18,190 nt of DNA, taken from NCBI GenBank assembly GCA_027310735.1, contig DAIDAH010000022.1:1-18190 (forward strand). Direction: 5' to 3'. Numbering within the stretch: position 1 is the stretch's first letter; every line of letters begins with the position of its first letter. The position numbers and the translations under genes are program-made. Shown piece by piece: positions 7,606-15,456 of the stretch. The notes under the pieces are model-generated. The model was not told where the DNA came from, ran no database searches, and saw nothing but the letters and a program-made list of their open reading frames with translations. This DNA comes from Methylotenera sp. Its GTDB lineage: Bacteria > Pseudomonadota > Gammaproteobacteria > Burkholderiales > Methylophilaceae.

Positions 7606-10077
7606 ATGACTAAAGTCATTACACCTAAACATTTTAACACCATCATTATTGGGGCTGGTCCTAGCGGCCTATCCGCAGCAGCACGCGCATCCGAGCGCGG
7701 TATATCTTACTTATTATTAGAAGCAGAACAAGCTCCAGCAAGTACCATCCGCAGTTACCAGCGCGGAAAACATGTCATGGCAGAGCCTCGTGGCTTACCA
7801 CTACGAAGCCCCCTTCCTTTTGCCGCAGCATTACGTGAAACTGTCCTTACAAATTGGGAAAAATCAATTGCAGATTACAAGATCAACGTGCGTTATGGCG
7901 CGAAAGTTTTTGGGTTACATCGTACAGAAAAATGCCATGAAATCGAATTGCTTGACGGAGAGATTTTAACTGCAGATAACGTAATACTGGCTATTGGCGT
8001 ACAAGGGAATTTACGGAAGCTTGATATTCCTGGGGCAGATGTACCGCAAGTCCAATATCAACTAGACGACCCAATGGCATTCCAGAACGAAACTATCGTC
8101 GTTGTCGGCGGGGGTGATAGTGGCGTTGAAAACGCCTTGGCGCTAACTGGCCGTAACCGAATTATCATCCTTAACCGCGCGGAAGATTTCAGCAATTGTA
8201 AGGATAGTAACCTCTTACAATTAACAGAGGCACGGAAAAAAGGCGCATTGGACTGGTTACTTCAAACGAAACCAAAGTTAATAGAGCAAAATGCCAAGGG
8301 CGAGTTCCCGATTACAATATTCGCAGAAACTCCAGAAGGCATTGAACGCATCCCCTGCCATAGAGTCATTGCCCGACTTGGAGCGCTACCATCACGCCCA
8401 CTCTTAGAAAGCTTTGGAATTAGCTTCCCCACGGACGACCTATCTGCGCTCCCGACACTTTCAACTCATTATGAGTCAAGCATACCGGGGCTTTATATTA
8501 TTGGTGCATTAGCAGGCTATCCACTGATTAAGCAAGGTATCAATCAGGGTTATGAGGTGATTGAGTACATATTAGGCAACCCTGTTGAGCCTGCTGATAC
8601 AGCAATGCTACGTGAAAAGTTTGCAAGCTTTTGTTCAGACCGGGGTGTTGATGATGTACTGGAGAAGATACAGAAAAATGTTCCTCTGCTCGCAATGCTC
8701 AATCGTTTGCAATTACGTGAATTAGTTCTTGAAAGCAATATTCTACTACCCAAACCTGGAGAGGTTATATTCAAGCGTAACGATTACAGCACAACCTTTT
8801 ACTCTGTTGTTGAAGGTGAGTTGGATATTTGGATTGACAATGACGATACCATAGATGACGTAGTTAAAGCAGGTGAATTCTTTGGAGAGATGGCACTTGT
8901 CTCAGGCCGTCGAAGGGCAGGCACTGTCAGAGCGCGTACCAACTGTGTACTAATTGAAACACCAAGACGCGTCATGCAGAAACTAATTAATTCTGTACAA
9001 TCAATGCGAACAATCCTCAACGAGGTTGCTATTAAGAGTGTCGTGCAAATTTGTATCGGTGTCTCACTCAGTAGCGATGAGCTTAATGATTTGGCAAAGC
9101 ATGCAACACTCAAATCTTTCGCTGCTGGCGAAGATCTGTTTCATGAAGGTGATGAAGCTGATGGGCTCTACCTAATTCAAAGTGGCTCAGTAACGGTATC
9201 ACGCATGATAGGCGGCAAAGAAGTTGTACTTTTCTATGTAGCTGCTGGCAATTATGTCGGAGAAATGTCTCTAGTTTCTGGTGAGCCGCGCTATGCCACC
9301 GTGCGCGCTGCCATCGCAACAGAAGCAGTATTAATTGACGCAGGACGTATGCGTGACATTATTGCCCGTAATCCTGAAATAAGAGGCGCACTGGATGCAC
9401 GCTTTCTACAGCACTTACAGGAACAAGAAAGACGCCAACAATTAGGAACTGCATCAGAATCAGCAGGGGCATTAGGCAGTCAAGCCACGCCATCTAATCT
9501 TATTTCATTTTTAATTCAGCAAGGTGTCGGCGAAGCTACTGATGTACTACTTATTGATGAGTCTCTCTGTATACGTTGCAATCACTGTGAACAAGCCTGT
9601 GCCGATACACACGGCGGTGCAACCAGACTAGACCGAGATGCTGGACCGATTTACGCCAACATCCGCGTCCCAACTTCTTGCCGCCATTGTGAGCACCCGC
9701 ACTGCATGAAAGATTGTCCGCCCGATGCCATACACCGTGCACCTCATGGCGAGGTTTATATTGATGACAGCTGTATCGGATGTGGGAATTGCCAACAAAA
9801 TTGTCCGTACGACGTCATTCAAATGGCAGTTGTCCATGAGCAACCAGAACCCAGCCTTTGGCAAATGTTACTAGGTATTCGACCTAAACCAGATATTGAA
9901 GAGGGTGGCGCTAAAGTGGCAGTTAAATGTGATATGTGTAAAGACATCACTGGGGGGCCGGTATGCGTACGCGCATGTCCAGTCGGGGCAGCACTGCGAG
10001 TCAATCCAGAAGAGCTACTAAGCTATGCTGGCAGCTCAACAGGTGAGCCAAGATTACTGGATTCTGACGAAAGTTAA
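7606..10077 (+). CDS. Fusion protein: FAD/NAD(P) oxidoreductase + two cNMP-binding domains + four-cluster [4Fe-4S] domain
   Basis: 823 residues with no signal peptide, so cytosolic. Residues about 10-325 are a thioredoxin-reductase-fold flavoprotein: FAD motif IIIGAGPSGLSAA (13-25), NAD(P) motif VVVGGGDSGVENAL (165-178), and the closing LIKQGINQGYEVIEYI. It lacks the redox CxxC of thioredoxin reductase, as in YpdA-like proteins. Two cyclic-nucleotide-binding domains follow (about 355-480 and 485-600). Their phosphate cassettes, GEMALVSGRRRAGTVRA and GEMSLVSGEPRYATVRA, keep the Glu and Arg needed to bind ligand. The C-terminus resembles DmsB/HycB ferredoxin subunits with 16 Cys in four groups: 655/658/661/665, 692/695/700/704, 723/726/729/733 and 775/778/787/791. 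The implied role is a cyclic-nucleotide-controlled NAD(P)H-to-Fe-S electron input. A stop codon lies 27 bases upstream in frame and the FAD motif begins at residue 13, so the ATG is the only good start despite its poor ribosome-binding site. Domain calls are firm; function is inferred. Confidence 0.88.
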   Translation: MTKVITPKHFNTIIIGAGPSGLSAAARASERGISYLLLEAEQAPASTIRSYQRGKHVMAEPRGLPLRSPLPFAAALRETVLTNWEKSIADYKINVRYGAKVFGLHRTEKCHEIELLDGEILTADNVILAIGVQGNLRKLDIPGADVPQVQYQLDDPMAFQNETIVVVGGGDSGVENALALTGRNRIIILNRAEDFSNCKDSNLLQLTEARKKGALDWLLQTKPKLIEQNAKGEFPITIFAETPEGIERIPCHRVIARLGALPSRPLLESFGISFPTDDLSALPTLSTHYESSIPGLYIIGALAGYPLIKQGINQGYEVIEYILGNPVEPADTAMLREKFASFCSDRGVDDVLEKIQKNVPLLAMLNRLQLRELVLESNILLPKPGEVIFKRNDYSTTFYSVVEGELDIWIDNDDTIDDVVKAGEFFGEMALVSGRRRAGTVRARTNCVLIETPRRVMQKLINSVQSMRTILNEVAIKSVVQICIGVSLSSDELNDLAKHATLKSFAAGEDLFHEGDEADGLYLIQSGSVTVSRMIGGKEVVLFYVAAGNYVGEMSLVSGEPRYATVRAAIATEAVLIDAGRMRDIIARNPEIRGALDARFLQHLQEQERRQQLGTASESAGALGSQATPSNLISFLIQQGVGEATDVLLIDESLCIRCNHCEQACADTHGGATRLDRDAGPIYANIRVPTSCRHCEHPHCMKDCPPDAIHRAPHGEVYIDDSCIGCGNCQQNCPYDVIQMAVVHEQPEPSLWQMLLGIRPKPDIEEGGAKVAVKCDMCKDITGGPVCVRACPVGAALRVNPEELLSYAGSSTGEPRLLDSDES

Positions 10078-10090
10078 ATAGAGAATACCA

Positions 10091-10921
10091 ATGCAACGCG
10101 GCAACATATTTGATTACAAAAACTACCTTTACTTCAAATTGGCAGTGGTCATGATCCTGATCGCTTTTGCCGCATTCATGGTATTTGAGCCCGCAGTTGG
10201 TCATTATGGCGGCAGTTGGATTGGATATGGTCTCGGTACAATATCTGCATTAATGGTGTTGTGGATGGCTTGGTATGGCGTACGTAAACGTCGTTACCGT
10301 AGTGCGGGAACTACACAAGGTTGGCTATCAGCGCATATCTATTTAGGAACCGCTCTAACAGTTATAGTCACACTACACAGTGGCTTTCACTTTGGCTTTA
10401 ACATCCATACATTAGCTTATGGACTACTACTGGTCGTAGTAGTCAGCGGCTTTTTCGGAAACTATGCCTACATGATTTATCCTCGTCAAATGACTGAAAA
10501 CATGGGAGAGGATAGCCTAGATGGGCTGTTGCTACGCATCGCAGAAGCAAACAAACTCGCAAGACAAATTGCATTACTCATGCCAGATGATATTAACAAC
10601 ATTGTCACGCACGCATGCCAAGCAACACATATAGGGGTCGGAATCCTAGAACAATTAAGGGGCTTCCAACCCAACTGCCCTTCAGCATTGGCCGTGCAAA
10701 AACTGACGACAATGGGCAACCACTTATCCACAGAACAACGCAAACTTCATCGAGAACTTTACTCCATCATGGTGCGTCGTCAGTCACTGGTTAAACGAGC
10801 GCGACAAGACCTCATGTATCGCTCTAGACTTGGCTTCTGGCTATATTTCCATGTCCCATTTGCTATTGCATTACTGGTAGCAATGACTGCACATATTATT
10901 GCCGTATTTTTTTATTGGTAA
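10091..10921 (+). CDS. Membrane protein, candidate di-heme b-type electron carrier
   Basis: A 276-residue protein I do not recognise by name. It has about five hydrophobic helices: roughly 15-35, 42-62, 80-100, 105-128 and 250-275. A soluble, mostly helical, charged segment (about 130-245) lies between the fourth and last. Two helices each hold a pair of His 14 residues apart: H82/H96 in helix 3 and H254/H268 in the last helix. This is the spacing used to hold two stacked b hemes across a membrane in cytochrome b561, ferric-reductase-like and hydrogenase cytochrome b families. Extra His lie at 100 and 106. It starts 13 bases after the Fe-S fusion gene and ends 3 bases before the decaheme gene, so all three must be one transcript. 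The likely job is to carry electrons between the cytosolic Fe-S domain and the periplasmic hemes. Heme binding is inference from the His spacing. Confidence 0.75.
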   Translation: MQRGNIFDYKNYLYFKLAVVMILIAFAAFMVFEPAVGHYGGSWIGYGLGTISALMVLWMAWYGVRKRRYRSAGTTQGWLSAHIYLGTALTVIVTLHSGFHFGFNIHTLAYGLLLVVVVSGFFGNYAYMIYPRQMTENMGEDSLDGLLLRIAEANKLARQIALLMPDDINNIVTHACQATHIGVGILEQLRGFQPNCPSALAVQKLTTMGNHLSTEQRKLHRELYSIMVRRQSLVKRARQDLMYRSRLGFWLYFHVPFAIALLVAMTAHIIAVFFYW

Positions 10922-10924
10922 GTC

Positions 10925-12556
10925 ATGATTCATTGCCTATTAATCAAAATCACCACCAACTCACGCAACCTACCTGTTCGTAGCTATCACACGTTAACAG
11001 CTGAAGAGCTGACATTTGGTCGTGCCGCAGAGTGCTCAGTTCATTTACCTGATCCGCGTATTGCAATGCACCATGCAGTCATCAAAAGAATGAATGATGA
11101 GCAACTGCATATAGTCTCCATCAATGGAGAGCTGGAGGTTGATGGAGCAATACAGCAAACCATTATCCTGACACAGGGTCAACAGATTATGATTGGCCCC
11201 TACCAGCTAACGATGGAGCCAGCACCACCCGATGTGGATATTGCCGCATCTTTAACTCTAATGCACCGCTTGCCCGATGATTTTCAGGACTTAAAGTCAC
11301 GTACACATGACCCATTACCAAACGCATCTAGCTTCAAACGTAAGTTATCTGCGTGGATGGCAGGATTAATTACACTCATCTTTTTAGCATTACCACTCGC
11401 CCAGAATCTAATTCCACAATTACGCACGGCCATGACAGATCTACCGTTTGGCTTTGACCGTGTGTGGAGCCCCGGCCATTTTTCCAATGCGCACCTTCGT
11501 TTCATCTCGCAATGTAGCAATTGCCACCAGACACTATCGCGAAGAGTTACCGACCAAGCTTGCCTCAAGTGTCACACCGATACTGCGCCACATATCGCAG
11601 ATAAAAATCTGGAGTTACGTGCATTCAAAACTGCTCGCTTGTCTACTGGAGGTATGCGTTGTGCACAATGCCACCGCGAACACAAAGCGCCTTTCTCCTT
11701 AGCTCAGCAAGATAATGCCAATTGCATTAAATGCCACGGCAACATTAAGACCGTTAATCCAAATACCACGTTGAAAAACATTCATGATTTTGACGTTGAC
11801 CACCCAGGCTTCAAGCTGACATTCAAAAACAATACTAAAGACGCGAATATTGAACGTATTCCGCAATCAGATAAAGCGCGCCTAATTGAAAAATCTGGGA
11901 TCAAATTTCCGCACTCACAACACGTTGGTTTGGTGCAAGGTCCTGGCGGAATGTGGGATGTACATGAATTACCCTGTAGCGCCTGCCATCATCAAGATGG
12001 TAAGGAAATGCGCTTTAAACCAGTATCTTTCAAACGTGACTGCCTGAGCTGTCACTCACAACAGTTGGTAGTTGGTCCACCAAAAGCTAGGCTAAAAATT
12101 CCGCATAGTGAAGAAAATAACGTATTCAATCAGTTAAAGGTTTATGCACCTAAGCAACAATTACAATACTCTGAGAATCTTAAATCTGATGGTTGCGGCT
12201 ACTGCCACGACATAGTAGATTCGAAAAAAGGAGATGCATTGCCATGGCACATTGCACCTGTAAGCATCAACCAAGACTGGTTTAGCAAAGCACACTTCAA
12301 TCATGCTTCACACCGCACACATAAATGTCAATCTTGTCATGACGTTGACCACTCTGAATCAAGTGCCGATGTTGCAATGCCTGATCGAAAATCTTGCTTA
12401 CGCTGTCATTCGGGTAACAGCCAAAAGTACAAGCGCATTCCAAGTACCTGTATGTCATGTCACGACTTTCACAATAGCCACACGATGAGTGAAAATGAGG
12501 TTGAAAATAAAAGTGGCAATACCAAAAGTATTGCCACAAAGGTAAAACCGAATTAA
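10925..12556 (+). CDS. FHA domain - membrane anchor - decaheme cytochrome c
   Basis: 543 residues. An FHA domain occupies about 1-100 (LTFGRAAECSVHLPDPRI, with G32-R33 and N67-G68). A linker with basic FKRKLSAW precedes one helix (about 144-165), so the FHA side should be cytosolic and the rest periplasmic. Ten CxxCH heme motifs follow, with first Cys at 197, 213, 246, 267, 351, 373, 424, 468, 491 and 509. Extra His clusters, FPHSQH (328-333) and HFNHASH (457-463), resemble distal ligands of c3/c7-type multihemes. FHA domains normally bind phosphothreonine. Here the usual Ser-Arg before the conserved His appears as A47-M48, so phosphopeptide binding may be lost or changed. The ATG follows the previous stop after 3 bases, implying coupled translation. 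Its context makes it the periplasmic terminus of the chain begun by the two upstream genes. The partner beyond it is unknown; no outer-membrane porin gene is nearby. Confidence 0.88.
   Translation: MIHCLLIKITTNSRNLPVRSYHTLTAEELTFGRAAECSVHLPDPRIAMHHAVIKRMNDEQLHIVSINGELEVDGAIQQTIILTQGQQIMIGPYQLTMEPAPPDVDIAASLTLMHRLPDDFQDLKSRTHDPLPNASSFKRKLSAWMAGLITLIFLALPLAQNLIPQLRTAMTDLPFGFDRVWSPGHFSNAHLRFISQCSNCHQTLSRRVTDQACLKCHTDTAPHIADKNLELRAFKTARLSTGGMRCAQCHREHKAPFSLAQQDNANCIKCHGNIKTVNPNTTLKNIHDFDVDHPGFKLTFKNNTKDANIERIPQSDKARLIEKSGIKFPHSQHVGLVQGPGGMWDVHELPCSACHHQDGKEMRFKPVSFKRDCLSCHSQQLVVGPPKARLKIPHSEENNVFNQLKVYAPKQQLQYSENLKSDGCGYCHDIVDSKKGDALPWHIAPVSINQDWFSKAHFNHASHRTHKCQSCHDVDHSESSADVAMPDRKSCLRCHSGNSQKYKRIPSTCMSCHDFHNSHTMSENEVENKSGNTKSIATKVKPN
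12505..12537 (-). terminator. Terminator for the glycine-zipper gene, embedded in the decaheme coding sequence
   Basis: GTGGCAATAC (12513-12522) and GTATTGCCAC (12528-12537) form a perfect 10-bp stem around a 5-base loop. On the minus strand it is followed directly by TTTTATTTT, a textbook intrinsic terminator. It lies about 75 bases past the stop of the convergent glycine-zipper gene, inside the last codons of the decaheme gene. On the plus strand the stem is followed by AAAGG, so it should not terminate the operon. Confidence 0.75.
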
Positions 12557-12561
12557 TCTAC

Positions 12562-12592
12562 TCAAACGGTGTTGAAGTTAATTACCGTTTGA
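12562..12592. terminator. 9-bp inverted repeat between convergent genes
   Basis: TCAAACGGT (12562-12570) pairs perfectly with ACCGTTTGA (12584-12592) around 13 bases. It begins 6 bases after the decaheme stop codon. It has no T tract on either side, so it is a weak or factor-dependent terminator candidate, or an mRNA-stabilising 3' hairpin for the redox operon. Confidence 0.4.
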
Positions 12593-12610
12593 TGAAGAAG
12601 ATAACGTTAG

Positions 12611-13099
12611 TTAATCATCATGGTGATATTCATCGCGATCTCCGCGATCATGCTTGTAATATCCTTCACCTCGTTTGTGTTTATGCTTATGTCTGTGATC
12701 ATCTGAGCCATTTGATGCATATCTAGAGCCATCTGCTGGCTCAGCAATGACTTTCCCTGCAACAGCACCGCCAGCACCTCCAAGACCCGCACCAACAATA
12801 GCTCCCGTCGAACTACCACTTGCCTTACGGCCAACATAAGCACCACCTGCACCGCCAGCTGCACCACCAATTACCGCACCAGCTTGACCTTCACCTTTAG
12901 TGGTCACAGCACCACCTAAACCACCACCGACAGCACCACCAACAACCTCGCCTGTTTTTCCACCCAACATGCTGCCGATAGCGGTACCAGCGGCAGCACC
13001 TAAGCCACCACCTACTGCAGTTTTAAGATTACTGTCTGCGGCCATTACATGACCAGAAAATAATAAAACAGCTAATAATTGAATATTAATAAATTTCAT
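12611..13099 (-). CDS. Exported glycine-zipper protein with His/Lys-rich tail
   Basis: 162 residues. A Sec signal peptide (MKFINIQLLAVLLFSGHVMA, cut near 20/21) shows export. Residues about 28-118 are an almost unbroken Gly/Ala zipper with GxxxG spacing (for example AVGGGLGAAAGTAIGSMLGG). This type of segment packs as tight membrane-spanning helices in outer-membrane or envelope proteins of the glycine-zipper (17-kDa antigen-like) group. There is no lipobox Cys, so it is not a lipoprotein. The last 30 residues are highly charged, with DDHRHKHKHKRGEG and a DEYHHDD end that could bind metal ions or anionic surfaces. The gene is convergent with the redox operon and downstream of metG on the same strand, 121 bases away. 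The function is unknown; low-complexity composition makes homology weak evidence. Confidence 0.75.
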   Translation of the reverse strand: MKFINIQLLAVLLFSGHVMAADSNLKTAVGGGLGAAAGTAIGSMLGGKTGEVVGGAVGGGLGGAVTTKGEGQAGAVIGGAAGGAGGAYVGRKASGSSTGAIVGAGLGGAGGAVAGKVIAEPADGSRYASNGSDDHRHKHKHKRGEGYYKHDRGDRDEYHHDD

Positions 13100-13220
13100 T
13101 AGAACTTTAACTTCCCATTAAATAAATATTGTTTATATTGTGTCCAATACACATTATGTATATTAGCAGATTAAATTTTTACGTGTGAAATTTACCCATG
13201 CACACTCAACTCATATGAAC

Positions 13221-15275
13221 CTATTTAACACGCATTCCCTGTATCGCACCTGCATCTGGCGATAGAATAAAGGGGCCGCCACGCTCATCACTAGCCGCCA
13301 GCACCATGCCTTCACTCATACCAAACTTCATTTTACGCGGTGCAAGATTAGCCACCATTACCGTTAAACGACCTACCAAAGTAACAGGGTCATAAGCAGA
13401 TTTAATGCCTGCAAACACCTGACGTGGCTGCGCCTCACCAATATCCAGACTAAGTTTTAATAACTTCTCCGCTCCCTCTACATGCTCAGCGTTCACGATT
13501 TTTGCAATGCGTAAATCCACCTTGGTAAAATCATCAATGCTGATGTACTCAGCCTCTGGCAAGGCTGCTTGTGCAACTGGTGCTACAACTTGAACCCCAA
13601 CTGCTGGAGTTGCTTGTAAATTCTCTTTATTGGCTTCTGTCATCGCATCAATCAATTTTGGTTCAATTCGGGTAATTAAATGCTCATAGGCATTAATGGT
13701 ATGGTCTTGCGCTAACGGCAAGGCAACACTTTGCCAAGTTAATGGAGCAATATTCAAAAATGCTTCAATTTCAGAGCCTAGCTTAGGTAGCACTGGTTTT
13801 AAGTACAAGGTTAACAAGCGGAACATTTCAAGCGCATCAGAACACACTTGTTGCAACATAGCCTCTTGCCCTTCTTGTTTAGCCATGACCCAAGGTGCTT
13901 TCTCAGCCACATAACCATTAGCGATATCTGCCAGACGCATAATTTCACGTAAAGCCTTGCCATAATCACGGGCATCATAAGCTTCTGCAATAGTATTAGC
14001 ACTTTGCTTCAACTCTACGATTACCTGATTATCAACTGATGGCTGTAACTTACCGTCAAAACGCTTATTAATAAAACCAGCTGTCCTACTGGCAATATTG
14101 ATGTATTTGCCCACCAAATCACTATTCACACGCGCCACAAAATCTTCCAAGTTAAGGTCGATATCTTCCATGGTGCTATTAAGCTTGGCCGCATAGTAAT
14201 AGCGCAAATATTCAGGATTTTTAATATGGTCTAAATAGCTACGTGCGGTAATAAACGTACCGCGTGACTTACTCATTTTTTCACCATTTACAGTCAAAAA
14301 GCCGTGCGAAAAAATCTTGGTAGGTTTGCGGTGACCGCTGAACTCAAGTGTCGCTGGCCAAAATAAAGCATGAAAATATAAAATATCTTTACCGATAAAG
14401 TGATACAGCTCAGTGCTTGAGTCTGCATTCCAGTACTCATCAAAATCCAGCCCTTTATCTGCACATAGCTTTTTAAAGCTAGCCATGTAACCAATAGGCG
14501 CATCTAGCCATACATAGAAATACTTGCCTGGGGCATCTGGAATCTCAAAACCAAAATATGGAGCATCGCGTGAAATATCCCAGTCATTAAGGCCATTTTC
14601 AAACCATTCACCCATTTTATTAGCAGCTTCGCCTTGCAGCGTGCCTGAACGTGTCCACTCTTTCAAGAAGCCCTCACATTCAGATAACTTGAAGAAGTAA
14701 TGCTCCGTTTCCCTACGCACTGGCGTAGCGCCAGAAACTGCTGAATAAGCATTAATCAGCTCTGTAGGGTTATAAGTTGCACCACAGACCTCGCATGAAT
14801 CGCCATACTGATCTTTAGCGTGACACTTTGGACATTCACCTTTAATGAAGCGATCAGGCAAGAACATGTTTTTAACTGGGTCGTAAAACTGTTCGATAGT
14901 TTTGGTGGCAATTTTGCCAGCTGCTTTTAGTTTTCTATAAATGCTTTGTGAAAGCTCTTTATTTTCAGGAGCGTTGGTTGAGTAATAATTATCGAACTCG
15001 ACTAAAAAGTCTTTAAAGTCCGCAGAATGCTCATGATGTACATTTGCAATTAATGCTTCTGGTGTAATGCCCTCTTTCTCAGCACGCAGCATAATTGGCG
15101 TACCATGCGTATCATCGGCACACACATAATGTACGCTATGTCCCTGCATCTTTTGAAAACGCACCCACACATCAGTTTGAATATATTCAACTAAATGACC
15201 TAAATGGATACTGCCGTTGGCATAAGGAAGTGCAGAGGTGACAAGGATTTTGCGAGGACTGTTTGCGGAGGTCAT
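13221..15275 (-). CDS. metG: Methionine--tRNA ligase
   Basis: Charges tRNA-Met for initiation and elongation. The 684-residue length is that of the long dimeric form. The class I HIGH-type motif is HLGH at 24-27, after LVTSALPYANGSIHLGH. The KMSKS loop is at 333-337, essentially the E. coli position. The zinc knuckle is the four-Cys type: CPKCHAKDQYGDSCEVCG. The C-terminal 110 residues are an EMAP-II/Trbp111 tRNA-binding and dimerisation domain (YISIDDFTKVDLRIAKIV, then APRKMKFGMSEGMVLAA). The ATG at 15275 gives the standard N-terminus; the ribosome-binding site is poor. It is divergent from mrp, the same neighbour arrangement as in E. coli. Confidence 0.98.
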   Translation of the reverse strand: MTSANSPRKILVTSALPYANGSIHLGHLVEYIQTDVWVRFQKMQGHSVHYVCADDTHGTPIMLRAEKEGITPEALIANVHHEHSADFKDFLVEFDNYYSTNAPENKELSQSIYRKLKAAGKIATKTIEQFYDPVKNMFLPDRFIKGECPKCHAKDQYGDSCEVCGATYNPTELINAYSAVSGATPVRRETEHYFFKLSECEGFLKEWTRSGTLQGEAANKMGEWFENGLNDWDISRDAPYFGFEIPDAPGKYFYVWLDAPIGYMASFKKLCADKGLDFDEYWNADSSTELYHFIGKDILYFHALFWPATLEFSGHRKPTKIFSHGFLTVNGEKMSKSRGTFITARSYLDHIKNPEYLRYYYAAKLNSTMEDIDLNLEDFVARVNSDLVGKYINIASRTAGFINKRFDGKLQPSVDNQVIVELKQSANTIAEAYDARDYGKALREIMRLADIANGYVAEKAPWVMAKQEGQEAMLQQVCSDALEMFRLLTLYLKPVLPKLGSEIEAFLNIAPLTWQSVALPLAQDHTINAYEHLITRIEPKLIDAMTEANKENLQATPAVGVQVVAPVAQAALPEAEYISIDDFTKVDLRIAKIVNAEHVEGAEKLLKLSLDIGEAQPRQVFAGIKSAYDPVTLVGRLTVMVANLAPRKMKFGMSEGMVLAASDERGGPFILSPDAGAIQGMRVK

Positions 15276-15297
15276 GAGATAAATGAATCTTTGATTA

Positions 15298-15340
15298 GCT
15301 AAAAGACGCTATTTTAGCAAATAGCCAGCCGCAACGTAAA
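15298..15340 (-). promoter_or_regulatory. Probable metG promoter with overlapping inverted repeat
   Basis: Reading the minus strand, TTTACG (15340-15335), an 18-base spacer and TAAAAT (15316-15311) resemble a sigma-70 promoter, with an expected start near 15304 and a leader of about 29 bases. A perfect 7-bp inverted repeat, GCTAAAA (15298-15304) and TTTTAGC (15312-15318), overlaps the -10 box and the start site. It could be an operator or chance in AT-rich sequence. Confidence 0.4.
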
Positions 15341-15456
15341 AATACCTCACATACACTTTATAAACATCGCCTTTTATTTAAAACATACTATTTAAGTCAA
15401 CTATAACCATCAGCATAGGCTAAAATATTATTTTTTAAATCAGCAAATAAAATACC

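Noticed and set aside
7606..8580. Thioredoxin reductase
   Set aside because: The fold motifs match but the redox-active CxxC pair is missing and the domain is fused to cNMP and Fe-S modules.
13100..13220. Promoter for the glycine-zipper gene (TATAAA at 13137-13132, minus)
   Set aside because: No acceptable -35 box at the right spacing; small TGTGT/ACACA repeats nearby are too short to call.
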